A DNA stretch of 64,000 nucleotides from Lepidostoma basale (lineage: Eukaryota > Arthropoda > Insecta > Trichoptera > Lepidostomatidae). The notes under the pieces are model-generated. The model saw only the letters and a program-made list of their open reading frames with translations. It had not been told where the DNA came from and did no database searches. The stretch spans positions 868,001 to 932,000 of the forward strand of contig JAHDVF020001501.1 of NCBI GenBank assembly GCA_022606425.2, in the 5' to 3' direction. Below, piece after piece: positions 11,140 to 22,334 of this stretch. Numbering within the stretch: position 1 is the first letter of the stretch; each line of letters starts with the position of its first letter. The position numbers and the translations under genes are program-made.

Positions 11140-11200
11140 TATAATTTAATCTAATGATTTTACTGAAATCTCGTGATGAAAGTTCATTTTAAATTCTTCC
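11140..11200 (-). mobile_element. Family B distal tail fragment
   Basis: TGATTTTACTGAAATCTCG and GAAAGTTCATTTTAAA match the inverted distal tail of family B seen in full at 37375-37430. The core is absent. Confidence 0.55.
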
Positions 11201-11204
11201 TCTT

Positions 11205-11400
11205 AGTTTAGGTCGTATGACTTGTTGGTGACGGTGGGCTGTCCTGGTATGACGATGTCCATCCATTTCTCCATCTCTTCGGCGGCCTTCCTGTTGGGTC
11301 TTCATCTTTAATAATTATCGGAATTCTTGTATTCTCCATGCGGTCCACGTGGTCTCTCCAAAAAGGCCTTCTGCTTCTTCCCCATCTCACTATGTTTTCA
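11205..11400 (-). mobile_element. LINE family K C-terminal fragment
   Basis: The reverse strand reads NIVRWGRSRRPFWRDHVDRM, then RIPIIIKDED and GRPPKRWRNGW with no stop until the terminal one at 11208. It is the same C-terminal block as at 5960, 26290 and 45100. Confidence 0.83.
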
Positions 11401-11905
11401 ATAATATTTATAATCGTGAATTTAATTTTAAGCATTTTATAAGTGTGACGATTTTTCTTTGAATAACGATTTTTCACCGTTCGGTCCTGGCACGTACAAA
11501 CTTACTTAGAAATTGGTGAAAACGTACGTCTTTATAAAGTTAAGCTGGTGACATTCCATACTTAGCCTCACGTTATTCAGATGTTTGTGCTTCGTCCATT
11601 TTTCAAGTGAATATTTGCGAACCAATTTCTCTGTCCTAAATCTGCTGATGTATTATTTGTATTATACATACAAAATTCAACCCACTAAGCAATCTAAGCG
11701 AATCCGTTGAATGTTTTTCATCTCATGCTTATTATTTTAAATCGTAAGGTAATTTATTTTACAAAAATTTTGGTTCTTTTTATAATACAGGTATACTCAT
11801 TAATACAACAGTAACGTTGTTTACCAATTATGCTATTTAATAACCCTAATAGGTTCTTCAAAACCTGGGTTCACTGAGGAAGGAAAAACGTTTTTGCCTA
11901 AGAGA
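11400..11905. other. No assignable feature
   Basis: AT-rich sequence without frames or repeat partners that I could recognise. Confidence 0.45.
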
Positions 11906-11907
11906 TC

Positions 11908-12180
11908 TTTTTTGATGCACTTAATTTGTGATGCGACATTATTTAATAAAATATGATTACACTTATAATATTTGTATCTAAACCACTTGATTTGTATACA
12001 CCAACCGGTTTCGCTCCCACCGGAGCTTTGTCAGGGTAAGAGAATAAACTTTATATATTTAAAAAATATATTTTCTTACCCTGACGAAGCCCCGGCGGGA
12101 GCGAAACCGGTCATAACAAATAAAGTGGTTTAGAAACAAATATTACCAGTACATTATGATTTTATTTAAGAAAAATATTG
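11908..12180. mobile_element. Family A inverted-dimer element, fullest copy
   Basis: Two long arms (about 11930-12040 and 12075-12175) are reverse complements from the outer AT-rich tail through AAACCACTT...CAACCGGTTTCG to the GGGTAAG at the inner ends, separated by about 35 AT-rich bases. The left tail also matches the single copy at 30270-30400 (TGATG-GACATTAT region). Each arm ends inward in a hammerhead-like core, on the minus strand at 12000-12038 and on the plus strand at 12077-12116. Confidence 0.85.
12077..12116 (+). ncRNA. Hammerhead-like motif, family A, intact boxes
   Basis: CTGACGA at 12081-12087, an extra A, helix II GCCCC/GGAGC with one mismatch, GAAA at 12103-12106, CCGG, U16.1 and C17 at 12112. 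All CUGANGA and GAAA positions are present. Helix I pairing is poor in this copy (flank ATAAC). The partner arm at 12000-12038 (minus) has perfect helix II (GCTCC/GGAGC) and an ACC/GGT helix I but carries CTGACAA, i.e. G8 to A. Confidence 0.6.
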
Positions 12181-12289
12181 CATTGGTACTTAGAATTATT
12201 GTGAAATATAAATCTTATAAATGTGCGCTCTTTTCATTATTTTCAATTTAGCCATAGCATCGCATGATCGGGTATAGCTAGTTATTATA

Positions 12290-12640
12290 TCATAATCATC
12301 ATCATCAGCCGTCTGTCATCCACTGCTGAATGTAGGCCTCTCCCAAAGCACGTCACCGCCCCCTATCCATTGCCGCTCCCATCCATCCAGGTCCAGCAAT
12401 TCTCTTCAGATCGTCGGTCCAGCGGGCAGGGGGACGTTTAACTCTGCGGAATCCTGTACGCGGTCTCCACTCCAGAACCCTTCTCCCCCATTGGCCGTCA
12501 GTTCTCCGAGAGCTATGCCAGCCCATCGCCACTTCAGCCCGCCCATTTTCAGAGCCACCTCAGGCGCCTTGGTTTGTTGACGAATAAATTCGTTTCTAAA
12601 TCTGTCCCTCAAGGTTATTCCAAGCATGGCTCTTTCCATG
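12290..12640 (-). mobile_element. LINE family L 3' end with (GAT)n tail
   Basis: ATCATCATCATCAGCC marks the tail. The reverse strand encodes AMERAMLGITLRDR, TKAPEVALKMGGLKWRWAG and then, frameshifted, a GxGR...ARW-DDL-like C terminus. Closely similar to 18355-18640 (the lead phrase differs at few bases), so the two copies are relatively young for this window. Confidence 0.85.
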
Positions 12641-13365
12641 GCGCGTTAAAAATAATTAATTTTTAATGTTTTATAAAATTTTGGTTACAATGATTAATAT
12701 GTTGCCAACGGAAGTACGATTCGCACCTACACACATACACTGAACAGAACAATGTGAGCGAAGCTCCAAATTAATTACTGTTCCAATTCTGACACATTTG
12801 AAAAGGGTACCCGTTTTTGCCCCGTTCACACGCGGGGAATTCAATATTGCAAGTTCCTGGTTAATGCAGTTGTAATCTAACTTCCCAAAGGTCACATCAG
12901 GCCTGGCGCGCGACACATTACTCACTTGTTTATTGTTCTGATCCCATTGAATCGCGGCTTTGTCTAACTTTGAATTGATTAATCGTCAAGTATCGAGAGT
13001 ACCGCTCGGAAATCAGATTTGAGCGCTGAACAGAGACAAAGTTTTAAAACTTGAAAATAAAATGTAAAACAAAAGTTGGATATATTTTTTGATATTAAAA
13101 CAAGTCAATATTATTTTTCCTCAAAAAATGTCGGAATATTATATTCTGAAAGATAAGATTAAAAAAAATTATAACTTAAAAGGTTTCGAGATTTATTTAA
13201 AAAATGTATGTACTAATTTCATAAACGTATTTTTTTCAATTTCTTTTTTATTAATTTAGTTCACAATATAAATTTTTGGATAACTATAAATGTATGTTCA
13301 TATGGTAGATGTTTATTGTAATTAATGAAACTTTTTTTTAATCATTTTAAAATACATATTTAGTT
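12640..13365. other. Unassigned, partly GC-richer
   Basis: Positions 12700-13030 are more balanced in composition and lack repeats; this may be unique host sequence. A frame of about 84 codons on the minus strand (12925-12671) has no recognisable domain. The remainder is AT-rich. Confidence 0.4.
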
Positions 13366-13445
13366 AAAATCCACAATTGTTGGTGCCTTCGACCGGTTTC
13401 GGCAACTTACTGCCATCTTCTGGTGCAGATGAATCCCAAAACCTG
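13365..13445 (-). mobile_element. Family C single element (hammerhead-like)
   Basis: Minus strand: TGCAC, CAGAAGA, a TGGCA/TTGCC helix, GAAA, CCGG, TC, GAAGGCA. The outer TGC/GCA could close helix I. U4 of the box is A. Unlike the other C copies there is no inverted partner. Confidence 0.65.
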
Positions 13446-13834
13446 TCGAAAATACACATTTACAAAACAATATTAATGGATTATAACAAAATATATATTT
13501 AAAAAAAGATAATTTTCCAAAAAAATTATTTACATTGTTTGAACAAATTTGTATTCTTTTTATATTTAAATAAACTATAAGATACACTTATTGGTACCTA
13601 CAGTGATATACTGGTCATTAAATTTAATGGTAAAATTTATAATAAAAAACATTTTTTTAATACTAATAAAGTAGTTTTATAGTGATGCATACTATCATAG
13701 TAATAAATAATAAATTGGATAATTTATAGAGCGCCATTTTTATGAATTACTCATCTCGAAAGCGCCGTAGAAGATGCTCCGTTTTATCAACTAGATAAAA
13801 AAATGGTAACAGTAATAATAAGCATATTTAGTAT

Positions 13835-14215
13835 GAGGGCTGCACCTGACGTAGTCGATCAGTCCTTCCTATCAGGAAATGATAATTTGAAAAGGTGCAT
13901 TTTGAGTCTCGATCTAAACTCTGATTGATTATCAATGCACTTAAGGTCTGCTGGAAGATTGTTACGGGCTGAAGAGCCGGCTACCGCGAAGTCAATCTAC
14001 CGATCGCAGAAGACTTAGCTGATCGCAATGTAGACTGTCTAGCATTCGGGTTCTCGTTGATGCAGAGTTCAGATATATAAGCTGGTGCCATTCCATGCAA
14101 CGCCTTATAGACCGTCCAGCAGAGCTGGTATTTTATCCTTTCTGGACATTTCAGCCAGTGGAGCTCCTTAAGATGCTGGGTTATGTGACAACTCTTTGGC
14201 ACATCCCTTATCAGT
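13835..14215 (-). mobile_element. L2/CR1-like LINE reverse-transcriptase C terminus
   Basis: The reverse strand first reads HITQHLKELHWLKCPERIKY, then WTVYKALHGMAPAYISELC and STLRSAKSSAIGRL (14202-13985). After a frameshift it continues DFAVAGSSARNNLPADLKC and EFRSRLKMHLFKLSF down to about 13855. This is the classic HWLP...YKALHG...APxYL...LP--L...FK--LK--LF order of CR1/L2-clade C termini. The same C terminus is found inside the Helitron at 48225 and 50480. Confidence 0.9.
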
Positions 14216-14239
14216 CTTCAAATCTAAATTTTAATTAAT

Positions 14240-14412
14240 ACACTATTAAATAATTAATACGAATAAAAACGTCTGTTTTTTAGAAGTTTTATTTTATTTT
14301 ATAGAAATGACATATTTCGCCATTATTAAAAGTCGTAATAAAATTTCTATAAAACAGACGTTATTATTCGTGTTAATAAAGATTTTTAGAAAATTGTTCA
14401 AGAAACAATTTA
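14240..14412. mobile_element. Family D inverted element with terminal hairpin
   Basis: Arms TTAATACGAATAAAAACGTC (14240) and its complement near 14350-14375 are inverted. The centre keeps only GACATATTTCGCC (minus GAAATATGTC). It ends with the hairpin ATTGTTCAAGAAACAAT at 14393-14409, a mark of the family. 14412-14790 shows nothing else. Confidence 0.7.
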
Positions 14413-14794
14413 TTAATAAACGATAAAATTAAAAATAAAATAATAATAAATTGAGTGCGAGACTGATTTAAAATGGAAATAATAAATGAGTAACTTGATT
14501 AAAAGGCACATGTACTAAATGCTGTTTTTGTGTTATCTGTAACAGATTGGTACTAAAAAGTTGACTCCATTTTATCCCAGCAAGCGCAAGCATTAATCCG
14601 GTGATTAATGGTCTGCAGTTGAAATTCTACTCATTCAACCACGGAGCATGTTTTAAGGAATTAAAGCCAAAGTGCCCTTGTTTGTACTTACAATGTAAAT
14701 CGAGTGACGCATAAGAATGCCCTATCTAGAAACATTTATATCAACAAACGATATAACAATTATTTTGAATATAATTTATTCAAATCATACATAA

Positions 14795-15045
14795 ACGTTC
14801 GAAAAATTAATTAATATAACGTCTCTCTTTGAAGAGTTTTACTAAGTTTTTTTTTAAATTAATGACATATTTCTCCCTTCTGAGACATTATCATTTATTA
14901 ATGCCTTAGAAGGGCGAAAGGGCATTTGAAAATGCCTTAGAAAGGCGAAATATGTCATTCCATAAAAAAACTTATAGAAGACAGACGTTTCAATAAATAT
15001 TAATTATTTAATATGGAGTTCTACATCATTGTTCAAGAAACAATA
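14795..15045. mobile_element. Family D inverted element, two hammerhead-like cores plus an extra partial core
   Basis: The minus arm (about 14865-14895) and plus arm (about 14935-14960) each show ATGCC/GGC hairpins and GAAATATGTC. Between them is a duplicated partial unit (TTAATGCCTTAGAAGGGCGAAAG, split here as TTAATGCCTTAG and AAGGGCGAAAG). The box is TTGAAAATG or TTATTAATG, far from CTGATGA. The element ends in ATTGTTCAAGAAACAAT at 15028-15044. Confidence 0.75.
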
Positions 15046-15137
15046 AAAAGTTCGAAAAATTCATTTTAATGTCTGTCAAAACGGACCACATTCATAAAAA
15101 AATTGCTTAAATATTTATTTTGTATATACAAAAACTA

Positions 15138-15185
15138 ACAATACACTGATAAAGGGCTTCTGTGTCCGAAACATGTCTGTATTTT
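15138..15185 (+). ncRNA. Hammerhead-like motif, family E, one core substitution
   Basis: AATACA (15140-15145), CTGATAA, extra A, helix II GGGC/GTCC with one G-T pair, GAAA, ACATGT palindrome, C17, then TGTATT. Helix I can form six pairs (AATACA with TGTATT). Only G8 (here A) departs from the required core, which should abolish cleavage. Confidence 0.6.
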
Positions 15186-15429
15186 ATTTTAAATTTTTAC
15201 TGAAGTTAGTGTTGTTTACAAAATAATGAACATTGTTTAATTTATCTATTCGTTTAAAATTAGAGTTATTATTTTTTCCTATAAACATAGAAATCAGTTT
15301 CATGTTTACAAACAAATAATAAGCTTTATACCCTTTATTAAATAAAAAAAATTTAACCCTCATATGATAACGATCACCCTGATTATTATGTGCGTTGTAA
15401 AATATTTCTAGGAATAATTCCATCTCAGT

Positions 15430-15760
15430 TATACCACGACGACATAAAATAGCGAATAATATTCCTCCGAGTTGATAAAGTTTTCAGTCTGGGGGGCGGG
15501 ACAAGGAACACTTTAATTATCGTCATCATCCTTCCGCCCCTTGGATCCTCCGTACCCCGAGCTTCTGGCCCTGGGCCTCTGACCCGGGGGGCTTTAATCA
15601 CCTCTTAAGCGCTTAATTCATATTTTTTGCTTGCGCTTCGTTACTCTACACCTGTCTTCTGCTCGCATCGTTAACCTTTCCCTTTCTGTGCTAAAAACGT
15701 CCTTACGTAACGGTGCTACGTAATCACTACACAATTTAAAATGTGAGTTTGAAATCGGAA
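15430..15760. other. GC-richer unassigned stretch
   Basis: A locally C/G-rich patch (15485-15600, with GACCCGGGGGGC) of unknown nature. No frame longer than about 60 codons and no repeat partner were found. Confidence 0.4.
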
Positions 15761-15849
15761 AAATGAATAATTACTAAATATGATGACACTTCGATTAAGA
15801 AAAGTAAAACAAAAAAGATGACAGTACATACTGTAGTTCTAGTGCCAAC

Positions 15850-16385
15850 GCTTATGTATATAATAGAAAGTGGAATTGGCAAATGAAGGGTGAAAGTTTA
15901 AATAATAAAATGAAATCACTAAGGAAATACGCGGGAAAACTGTTAAACAGCAAAGATGGCAGTGCATAAATGGGTTCTAGTGCCAACACTTATTCATGGA
16001 AGTGATACTTGGAGCTGGCGGAATTGAGAAGAATTTGCCGAAAAACGATATATGAATACCGAACGACGAAAGAAGTAATTCAAATTAAAAAAAGGATTCC
16101 TGAGATAGTTTATACGCATGGAATGTATGGATGAGCGAAGACTAGTTAAACAGTTGTTTACAAGTAGTGTGAGTGGAAAAAAAATCGAAAACGATCGAAG
16201 AAAACATGGCATAAATAAATTGATAAATTATGAAATGACGTCCACATTTGATGTACAAAACATTTACGAGCGTGCATGTTAGGGTGTATGAATGTATTGG
16301 AATCTTGAAAGGTATGTTAGGACATAGCAGTATGGCAGTCCATCCTCTCCTTACCCCCTTTTTGGTTAGGTAGTTAGTAAACAAC
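15850..16385 (+). mobile_element. LINE family H, long 3' region
   Basis: The forward strand carries GSDTWSWRN (near 15998; LVPTLIHG precedes it at 15974), a duplicate upstream start at 15840, an RMDERRLVKQL-like stretch, and the SILSLPPF / TTAG terminus at 16360-16380. The first 100 bases repeat the region at 15970, suggesting a local duplication. There are many stops. Confidence 0.72.
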
Positions 16386-16624
16386 AGTTAATATCAAAAG
16401 TGGTAATATTTTTATTTAAGAAAAAAAAACATTGTTAGAATATATCTCGAATGATCAAGAAATGTATCAATGACCGATTGACGTATTGTATAAACTGACA
16501 ACAGTACTAAAATTACCCTCTATCGCTCTCGCAAATAAAGTAGTCGTAGTAGCGAGAGTAAAACGTAAAGACTATGTGTGAAACAGACGTTTATTCTTTA
16601 CTATTACCACTTACCAGTGCGTCG

Positions 16625-16920
16625 CAAATAAATCTTTTGATTTGGATTGGTATTGAACTCCGATTTCGAAGCAGAGAGAATGGACCGCCACACTACTCTA
16701 TCCCTATCTAGCTTCCTCCACATTCATACAGAGTTTCATACACGCACGTCGATTCTTCCGGCTTCTAGCATGACTAACCTTTAAAATTGTATTAATTTGT
16801 TCATGCCATGTTTTCCTCGGTCTACCTCGACTCCGTACTCCATTTACATCGTTAACGTATACTTTTTTAAGCATTCTTTCTTCTCCCATGCGCTCCATAT
16901 GTCCGAACCGAACGTTAACC
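16625..16920 (-). mobile_element. LINE family H 3' part, tail missing
   Basis: The reverse strand keeps one open frame from 16898 to 16704: MERMGEERMLKKVYVND, VRSRGRPRKTWHEQI and SRKNRRACMKLCMNVEEAR. This is one of the best preserved family H C termini. It stops short of the (TTAG)n tail. Confidence 0.87.
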
Positions 16921-16924
16921 GAAT

Positions 16925-18265
16925 AGACATAATAGAATATGATAAAGTACGAGTAATATCGTAAAAGAAATCATCTATTTTCTACGTCATATTTCGCTAC
17001 TTGCTCATAAATTTGTCACACCTGAAATCGCAGGCTTTTAAAATCCCAAAGAGGCTTATGAATCCTTCAATATTTTCTTTCATTATCAATTTTCCGAATC
17101 GGTGATTTTATTTTTGGCTCTGATTTCCGACTTTCCATAGCGCTCCAGTGCCTCGATGGATTGAATTCGCCAATTTTATATACTCGTTTATACGAATAAG
17201 TTGAGTATTTTCGCGTTTGCCAAACATCCTTCAAATTCTTTTACATCACCGGTGGAATAATAATGTTTTTCTGTTTACGTTTCAAAGCTAAAAAAAGCGT
17301 TATTTTTCTCAGAACTACCAAATTTATGCAACTTAATCCCACTTTATTTTATTTGATAAAAAAAATAACGTTTTTTAACAGTTTTCATTTTTTTTCTCTT
17401 AATCTTACAAACAATTTACTCGTAAAAACGTAATCAAATATTCGACTGGTTCATTTTTTGTAAGCGTCAAGAAACGTCTATTAAATAATTACTGTAAACA
17501 TACATATCGCACGTTTAATAGTAAACTGACCGATTATGGTTTAGGTCATAATTGAGTTAACATTAGACAGAGGCTTGTGTTAACGCTATCCATCTATTTT
17601 TTCACAATGTTAACGCTATCCATTCGTACGTACGATAATCGTTCACAATGTTAATGCTATCCATTCGTACGTGTTTTTCGACTGTTTTTGTTAAAACACC
17701 GACTCCTGTCAGATTGCTTTTTTAGCAAAACTTGTTTTTGAGTTAGGCCAGTGTTCTATTAAGCGTGAGATATGCTTTTCTATTAAAACATGATGTAAAT
17801 GATAGCTTTTATATGTCTGTATATCTTAACGAAATAGTCAATATAATAAATAGTAATTTCATGGTTTCTTAATCAATAGCATTTAACTTTAAATAAAGTA
17901 TTTCATTATGTAAAAAATTATAACAAATAAATTTTAATTCATTATAATCTATTTTCCTATAAATATTATCACTATTTGTGTCATTTATCAATTTGAATGC
18001 TAAATTTATGTATACTTATATTTTTAAACGAATCAAATAACTTCACAGTTAAATAATGTTTAAATATTAATGTGTGTTGGTCTAAACAATGTACTATTTA
18101 ATTAAATAACAATCAAAACAAACGAACGCTCATTTATTTTTTCATAAGTAGCTTTTTTCATGTGTAGCTTTGTGTGGTTTTTATTTTAAATTATTGTGGT
18201 TTAACATTTTAAATTAAATCATATATAAAATTAAACAAAATAAAACTTTTTTATTCAACATGTAA
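16925..18265. other. Unassigned AT-rich block with one tandem repeat
   Basis: Apart from the tandem unit at 17575-17690 there are no frames or interspersed repeats that I recognise in these 1.3 kb. It may be old host intergenic or intronic sequence. Confidence 0.45.
17575..17690. repeat. Tandem repeat, three units
   Basis: The phrase GTTAACGCTATCCAT (third unit GTTAATGCTATCCAT) occurs at about 17580, 17609 and 17651. Units two and three extend it as TCGTACGT and are preceded by TTCACAAT. Spacing is 29 to 42 bases. Confidence 0.85.
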
Positions 18266-18269
18266 TTGT

Positions 18270-18340
18270 TATGATACTTGACGCCAACCGGTTTCGCTGG
18301 TACCTAGGCTTCAACCAGGCAGCTTTAAATCTGTTTACTT
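18270..18340 (-). mobile_element. Family A/B-type hammerhead-like remnant
   Basis: Minus strand: GAAGCCTAGGTACCAGC, GAAA, CCGG, TT, GGCGTC. The GAAACCGGTT and following GGCG match family A, but the box is reduced to TTGAAGC. Confidence 0.5.
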
Positions 18341-18354
18341 TATTATGCTTTTTT

Positions 18355-18640
18355 TAAACTCATCTTCATCATCAGCCGTCTGTCATCCACTGCTGAATGT
18401 AGGCCTCTCCCAAAGCCCGCCACCGCCCCCTATCCATTGCCGCTCCCATCCATCCATGTCCAGCAATCCTCTTCAGATCGTCGGTCCAGCGGGCAGGGGG
18501 ACGTCCAACTCTACGGAATCCTGTACGCGGTCTCCACTCCAGAACCCGTCTTCCCCATCGGCTGTCGGTTCTCTGACAGATATGGCCAGCCCACCGCCAC
18601 TTCAGCCCGCCTATCCGTAGAGCCACCTCAGTCACCTTGG
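18355..18640 (-). mobile_element. LINE family L C terminus, open frame, with (GAT)n tail
   Basis: An uninterrupted frame of 87 codons (18635-18372) reads TEVALRIGGLKWRWAGHI, WGRRVLEWRPRTG, GRPPARWTDDLKRIAG and RWRALGEAYIQQWMTDG before its stop, followed by CATCATCATC on the plus strand. It is the cleanest C terminus of family L here and a good query for the parent element. Confidence 0.9.
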
Positions 18641-19154
18641 TTTTTAAACTGCTTACCGAAGATTCGTTAGGATCATAAAATAAAACGTTGTTTTTAAGTA
18701 TTAAAAAATATCTTACCTATAACTATGTACTTATTACATTATTTCATATAAAAAAAAAACGGTTTTAATTTATTTATATTCAGTCGTATTTCTAATGAAA
18801 ATCTTTGTTATATAAATTATAATACGATAATTTGATAATTCAGAATACTCTAGATTAGACCAACGTTTGAAATCATTAAGTTTAATAGGGCGTTAAGAGC
18901 ACTGGATGATTTTGCAATGAAGAATAAATGCATCACTTCCCAGTAATTGTCAAAGTTCTCCTTCATTTAACTTTAACAACCCATCGCGGGGAAAGATAAG
19001 TGATCTCATAAGCTGTGAACTACTTCAAAACTTTGTGTTTATGAGCCAATATTCATTTCCTATGATTTATTTACTCATCCACAGCGTAATTATTGAATAT
19101 CAAAAACGATACTTTTATATCAATACGATTCACATTTAACATCAGTATAAATAT

Positions 19155-19400
19155 GGCGTCATAACATAATTTTTCTGTGCTGGCGTACGTAATTGAACTC
19201 CTTCTAAGCCGCTGGACCGATTTTGATGAAATTTTTTGTATGCGTTTGAGTGGGTCCTTGAATGGTTTAGATTTAGGCAGGTGACCATTAAAACCTTCTA
19301 GGAAGGCCATAAATAATTGACATTCTGAAAATAATTCATCAGTTATGTTTGTTTACCATAGATATCACTGATGTCGAATTCCGTGTTCAAGCATGCGCAA
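19155..19400 (-). mobile_element. Possible Helitron-type repeat fragment
   Basis: The phrase CTAAGCCGCTGGACCGATTT followed by TGATGAAATTTTTTGT resembles a phrase common in insect Helitron-like repeats. Neither a TC start nor a CTRR end is visible, so the assignment rests on the phrase only. Confidence 0.35.
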
Positions 19401-20280
19401 ATCACTTGCGTTGTAACGTGGCGTAGATTTAAAATTATTTTCGCTGTGTTTCGATATTCTACAGGTATGTATGGCATGTATTGCTTATGGAATGTATTCA
19501 TCTACAAAACACATTGAAATAACGTTTCAAATCATAAATGGAGTGTACTTAAACATAAACATTGTGCTTACATGATCTTCCATGAAATTAATTACATACA
19601 CGCGCATTCAATAACCATCAATCCAACGTGCATATTTTTTATTTTCAGCTATTTTTATTTATTATAATATATAATATATTTGTGTATTGTTTATTTATTA
19701 AAGAACAATGCAACATTTTTCCTCTACTCGCAAAGATTAATCTTAAAATAAAAACAAAACAAAGTTTTTTTGAAATGTTAATCTCAATGTCAAATATTAT
19801 TTAGTTTGTTAAATATATTGTTTATCGTAAAAACGAATATCGAAAAAAAGTTTGCTGAAACATCTAATAGCAATCAAAACAACGTTTGGGCAGAGCAACG
19901 TCTGTCATGTCCGCTAGTAGTAATTTAAAATAATTTATTTTCATTATATTCACTGAAGAAAAGTCCAATTAAAGTGTTTTTAGCATTATCCATCACAATG
20001 CACTGCTCCTCTTATCTTCCCCGCGGGAACAGACTTTTTTTTTATAAATACAATCCCAACCCTAACTGGTCTTCCATTCCTTGACAATAATGTAAGACTT
20101 TATCATAAACCCTAAATCCCCCCTCGCCCTCTTTCTGAGGGACACTCCGGAGCATACATTTAGCCTCATCAAAAAACAACTTCCAAATCGCATTCCAACA
20201 ATGTTTCCTACAGACGTAAGAGGAATAGCCATTAGAGCTGAACCTCTGTAAGCCAGAAGATCCAAGTCCAAGTCCAAGTC
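19400..20280. other. Unassigned stretch
   Basis: Mostly AT-rich. A moderately balanced patch lies at 20045-20280, with a short (AAGTCC)3-4 run near 20263-20282. No domain is recognisable in the frames there. Confidence 0.45.
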
Positions 20281-20284
20281 CATG

Positions 20285-20450
20285 AGATGTTTCGTCTATC
20301 CACGTCATTTTGATAATGTCTGCGACAGGCGAAACATGTAAACATAAAAACATGAAATGTTATAAAACCAGGAAACAGACGTTTTCAGTCGTATTAATTA
20401 TTTAATATGAAGTTTTACGTCATTGTTCATGAAACAATAAATAATATGTA
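20285..20450 (+). mobile_element. Family D element, single orientation
   Basis: TTTGATAATGTC, a hairpin with CAGGC, GAAA, ACATGT at about 20308-20340, then the distal tail with CAGACGTTTTCAGTCGTATT and the terminal hairpin (ATTGTTCATGAAACAAT) at 20422-20438. The box reads TTGATAA instead of CTGANGA. Confidence 0.7.
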
Positions 20451-20545
20451 TTGTTTTTATTCACATTGAAACATTATATCAAAGCATATTTTTACTTTGG
20501 GTCACAGATCATAACAAGTAGAACAGACCACCCGAGCGATCTTAC

Positions 20546-20810
20546 ATGCTTTTAAAGGTTTGTTTTTCCGGAACAATGTTTTCCCAGGTTATCCGACGGA
20601 GGGGCGACACAAGGGAGGAACGCCATCATACAGTCCCGACTCAGGGCCGATCCAGGGCCGGAGGCAATGCAGCTGAGTTATTGATTGAAACCGCAGAGTT
20701 GGTGGTCTTCCACCCCGCTGGGCAGGTGCCGCGAATCAAGATCTTAACCGTAACGCTGAATCCGGTGAAAACACCTCCCTAGCAGCCCCGGAATAGCTTG
20801 TTCTATTTAT
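20546..20810. other. GC-richer unassigned block
   Basis: A clearly GC-rich island in AT-rich surroundings. The 78-codon plus frame (20546-20782) has no recognisable domain. It abuts LINE remnants and could be the 5' part of an unidentified element or host sequence. Confidence 0.4.
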
Positions 20811-20924
20811 ACTTGTATATACACGTGCATGCAACGGTTCTTTCCGGTACAAGTTTCCACGTGATCTGTTATAGCTACAAGTATATACATCGATAATAAT
20901 AATAGAATCAAATAATATAGACCT

Positions 20925-21370
20925 AAAACTGAGAATATTCCTCATCAAGACCTATGTATGGAGTATCTTGATGTACGGCTGCGAGTCCGAAAGAGATAAG
21001 CGGAGACTAAAGGCTTTTGAGATGTGGTCCTTTAGAAGACTATTAGGAATTTCCTGGAGAGACCACATCACGAATGAGGAAGTTCTTCAAGGAATCGAAT
21101 GAGGAAGGCACCTGCTCAGGACCTTGTCCGAAAGGCGTGCAAGATGGATCGACCATGTAATACGTCAAGAAGGTCTCTTGCATGCCAAAATGGAGGGTAT
21201 GACCGAAAGGACCAACTCTAGGGGACGCTCACGCCAAGAGTACCCGGAGGAACTGTTGTTGGACATGCGCTGCTCATCATATGCAGATTTCAAAATAGCC
21301 GCACAAGACAAGGAAGAATGGAGGAGAATAATAGAAGAAATTGCTGCAAACCCACCCCAGGATTGAAACT
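20925..21370 (+). mobile_element. Non-LTR reverse-transcriptase C terminus (I-like group)
   Basis: Forward: KLRIFLIKTYVWSILMYGCE, RRLKAFEMWSFRRLLGISW, EEVLQGIE, then after an in-frame stop at about 21101 ERRARWIDHVIRQEGLLHAK, GRSRQEYPEELLLDMRC and DKEEWRRIIEEIA before the terminal stop at 21364. One stop and possibly one small frameshift are the only damage, so it is fairly young. Confidence 0.88.
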
Positions 21371-21403
21371 TTCTAACTAACATCGTTCAAGTTAAAAATA
21401 TAA

Positions 21404-21620
21404 ATTAACTAACTAACTAACCATCACGCCGTCTCCCCAAAGGCGTAGGCAGAATGAATGGACTACCACACTTTTCAATTCTGACATATTTTTCTCGCTT
21501 CCTCAACATTCATACATCGTGTCATGCACGCGCGTCGATTTCTTCGACTTCTCACGTGGCCGATATTCAATATTTGATTGATTTTATCGTGCCTCAATTT
21601 CCTTTATATTGATCTACAAT
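21404..21620 (-). mobile_element. LINE family H 3' end with (TTAG)n tail
   Basis: CTAACTAACTAACCATCACG opens the copy at 21407. The reverse strand runs through the terminal coding block and stops near the GRPR region at about 21615. Confidence 0.82.
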
Positions 21621-21769
21621 TACATTCAATCATTTATTGTGTGTACTTATAAAATGCTCGTATATAACGTAATTTTATTAAATTGAACATACTTGTAAAT
21701 TTGCTAGAAACAATTTTTTATCGCTATAGGTATATTAATAAACTAAATAATATTGATGATCGCTTAACC

Positions 21770-22062
21770 CCACCAATGACAGGTCACAGCTTAATGCTTA
21801 TATTTAATCTTAATACAGGCGCTAATGTAGATTGACCTAAAAAATGTGAAATGTTTTTAACAAATAGCATATATACATCTTTCAAAAATTTGTCAGACGT
21901 GGTGGTCGTAAGAAGGTCGGAATGGGGAATGTTGTTAACATAAAGTGATAGCTTAACCCAACCAATGACAGGTCATAAGTCCTGTAAACGCCTCGACTAC
22001 CATATTCTGTTTCCAAAAAAACAATTTACGTCTTCGTCTCTATTGGGATACAATTTTTCCTT
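21770..22062 (-). mobile_element. Element G copy 1
   Basis: Shares long phrases with 29920, 31500, 58745 and 61650: ACCAATGACAGGTCATAAG, CCATATTCTGTTTCCAA, CTTCGTCTCTATTGGGATAC. No coding capacity. In the orientation of copy 3 it would start AGGATTAATTGTATC and end near a CAATGGGTAAAATCC phrase. The latter end is not present here. Confidence 0.75.
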
Positions 22063-22089
22063 ATAAATAATATTTGTTTCCAATAACAG

Positions 22090-22334
22090 ACGGCCTTCTT
22101 GACAGAGTGGTAAGAGCTCTGAGTTTCATACCGAAGGTCCCGGGTTCGATTCCCGGCGATGGCAGTGTGATTGTCACACTGTCTTTGGTCTGGTGTAGAA
22201 ATCACATGACAATAAAATGGCGATAGATTGGCTACCTATCATCACATGTCACGAGAATCAATAATATAGCTAAAAAAATAAAAAGTATACAGTAATTGGG
22301 TTCAAACGACCTGTTGTATGCATAAAAAAAAAAC
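22090..22334 (+). mobile_element. tRNA-derived SINE copy 2, full length
   Basis: tRNA-like head: A-box-like GACAGAGTGGTAAGAGCTC (about 22100-22118) and B box GGTTCGATTCC (22143-22153). The body GTGTGATTGTCACACTGTC follows, then a CAGTAATTGGGTTCAAACG end and a poly-A run at 22323-22332. Length is about 245 bases. It lies directly beside element G copy 1. Confidence 0.9.

Noticed and set aside
22090..22165. Possible tRNA gene
   Set aside because: A and B boxes are present, but the same head recurs four times with a shared non-tRNA body and poly-A; it is the head of a SINE.
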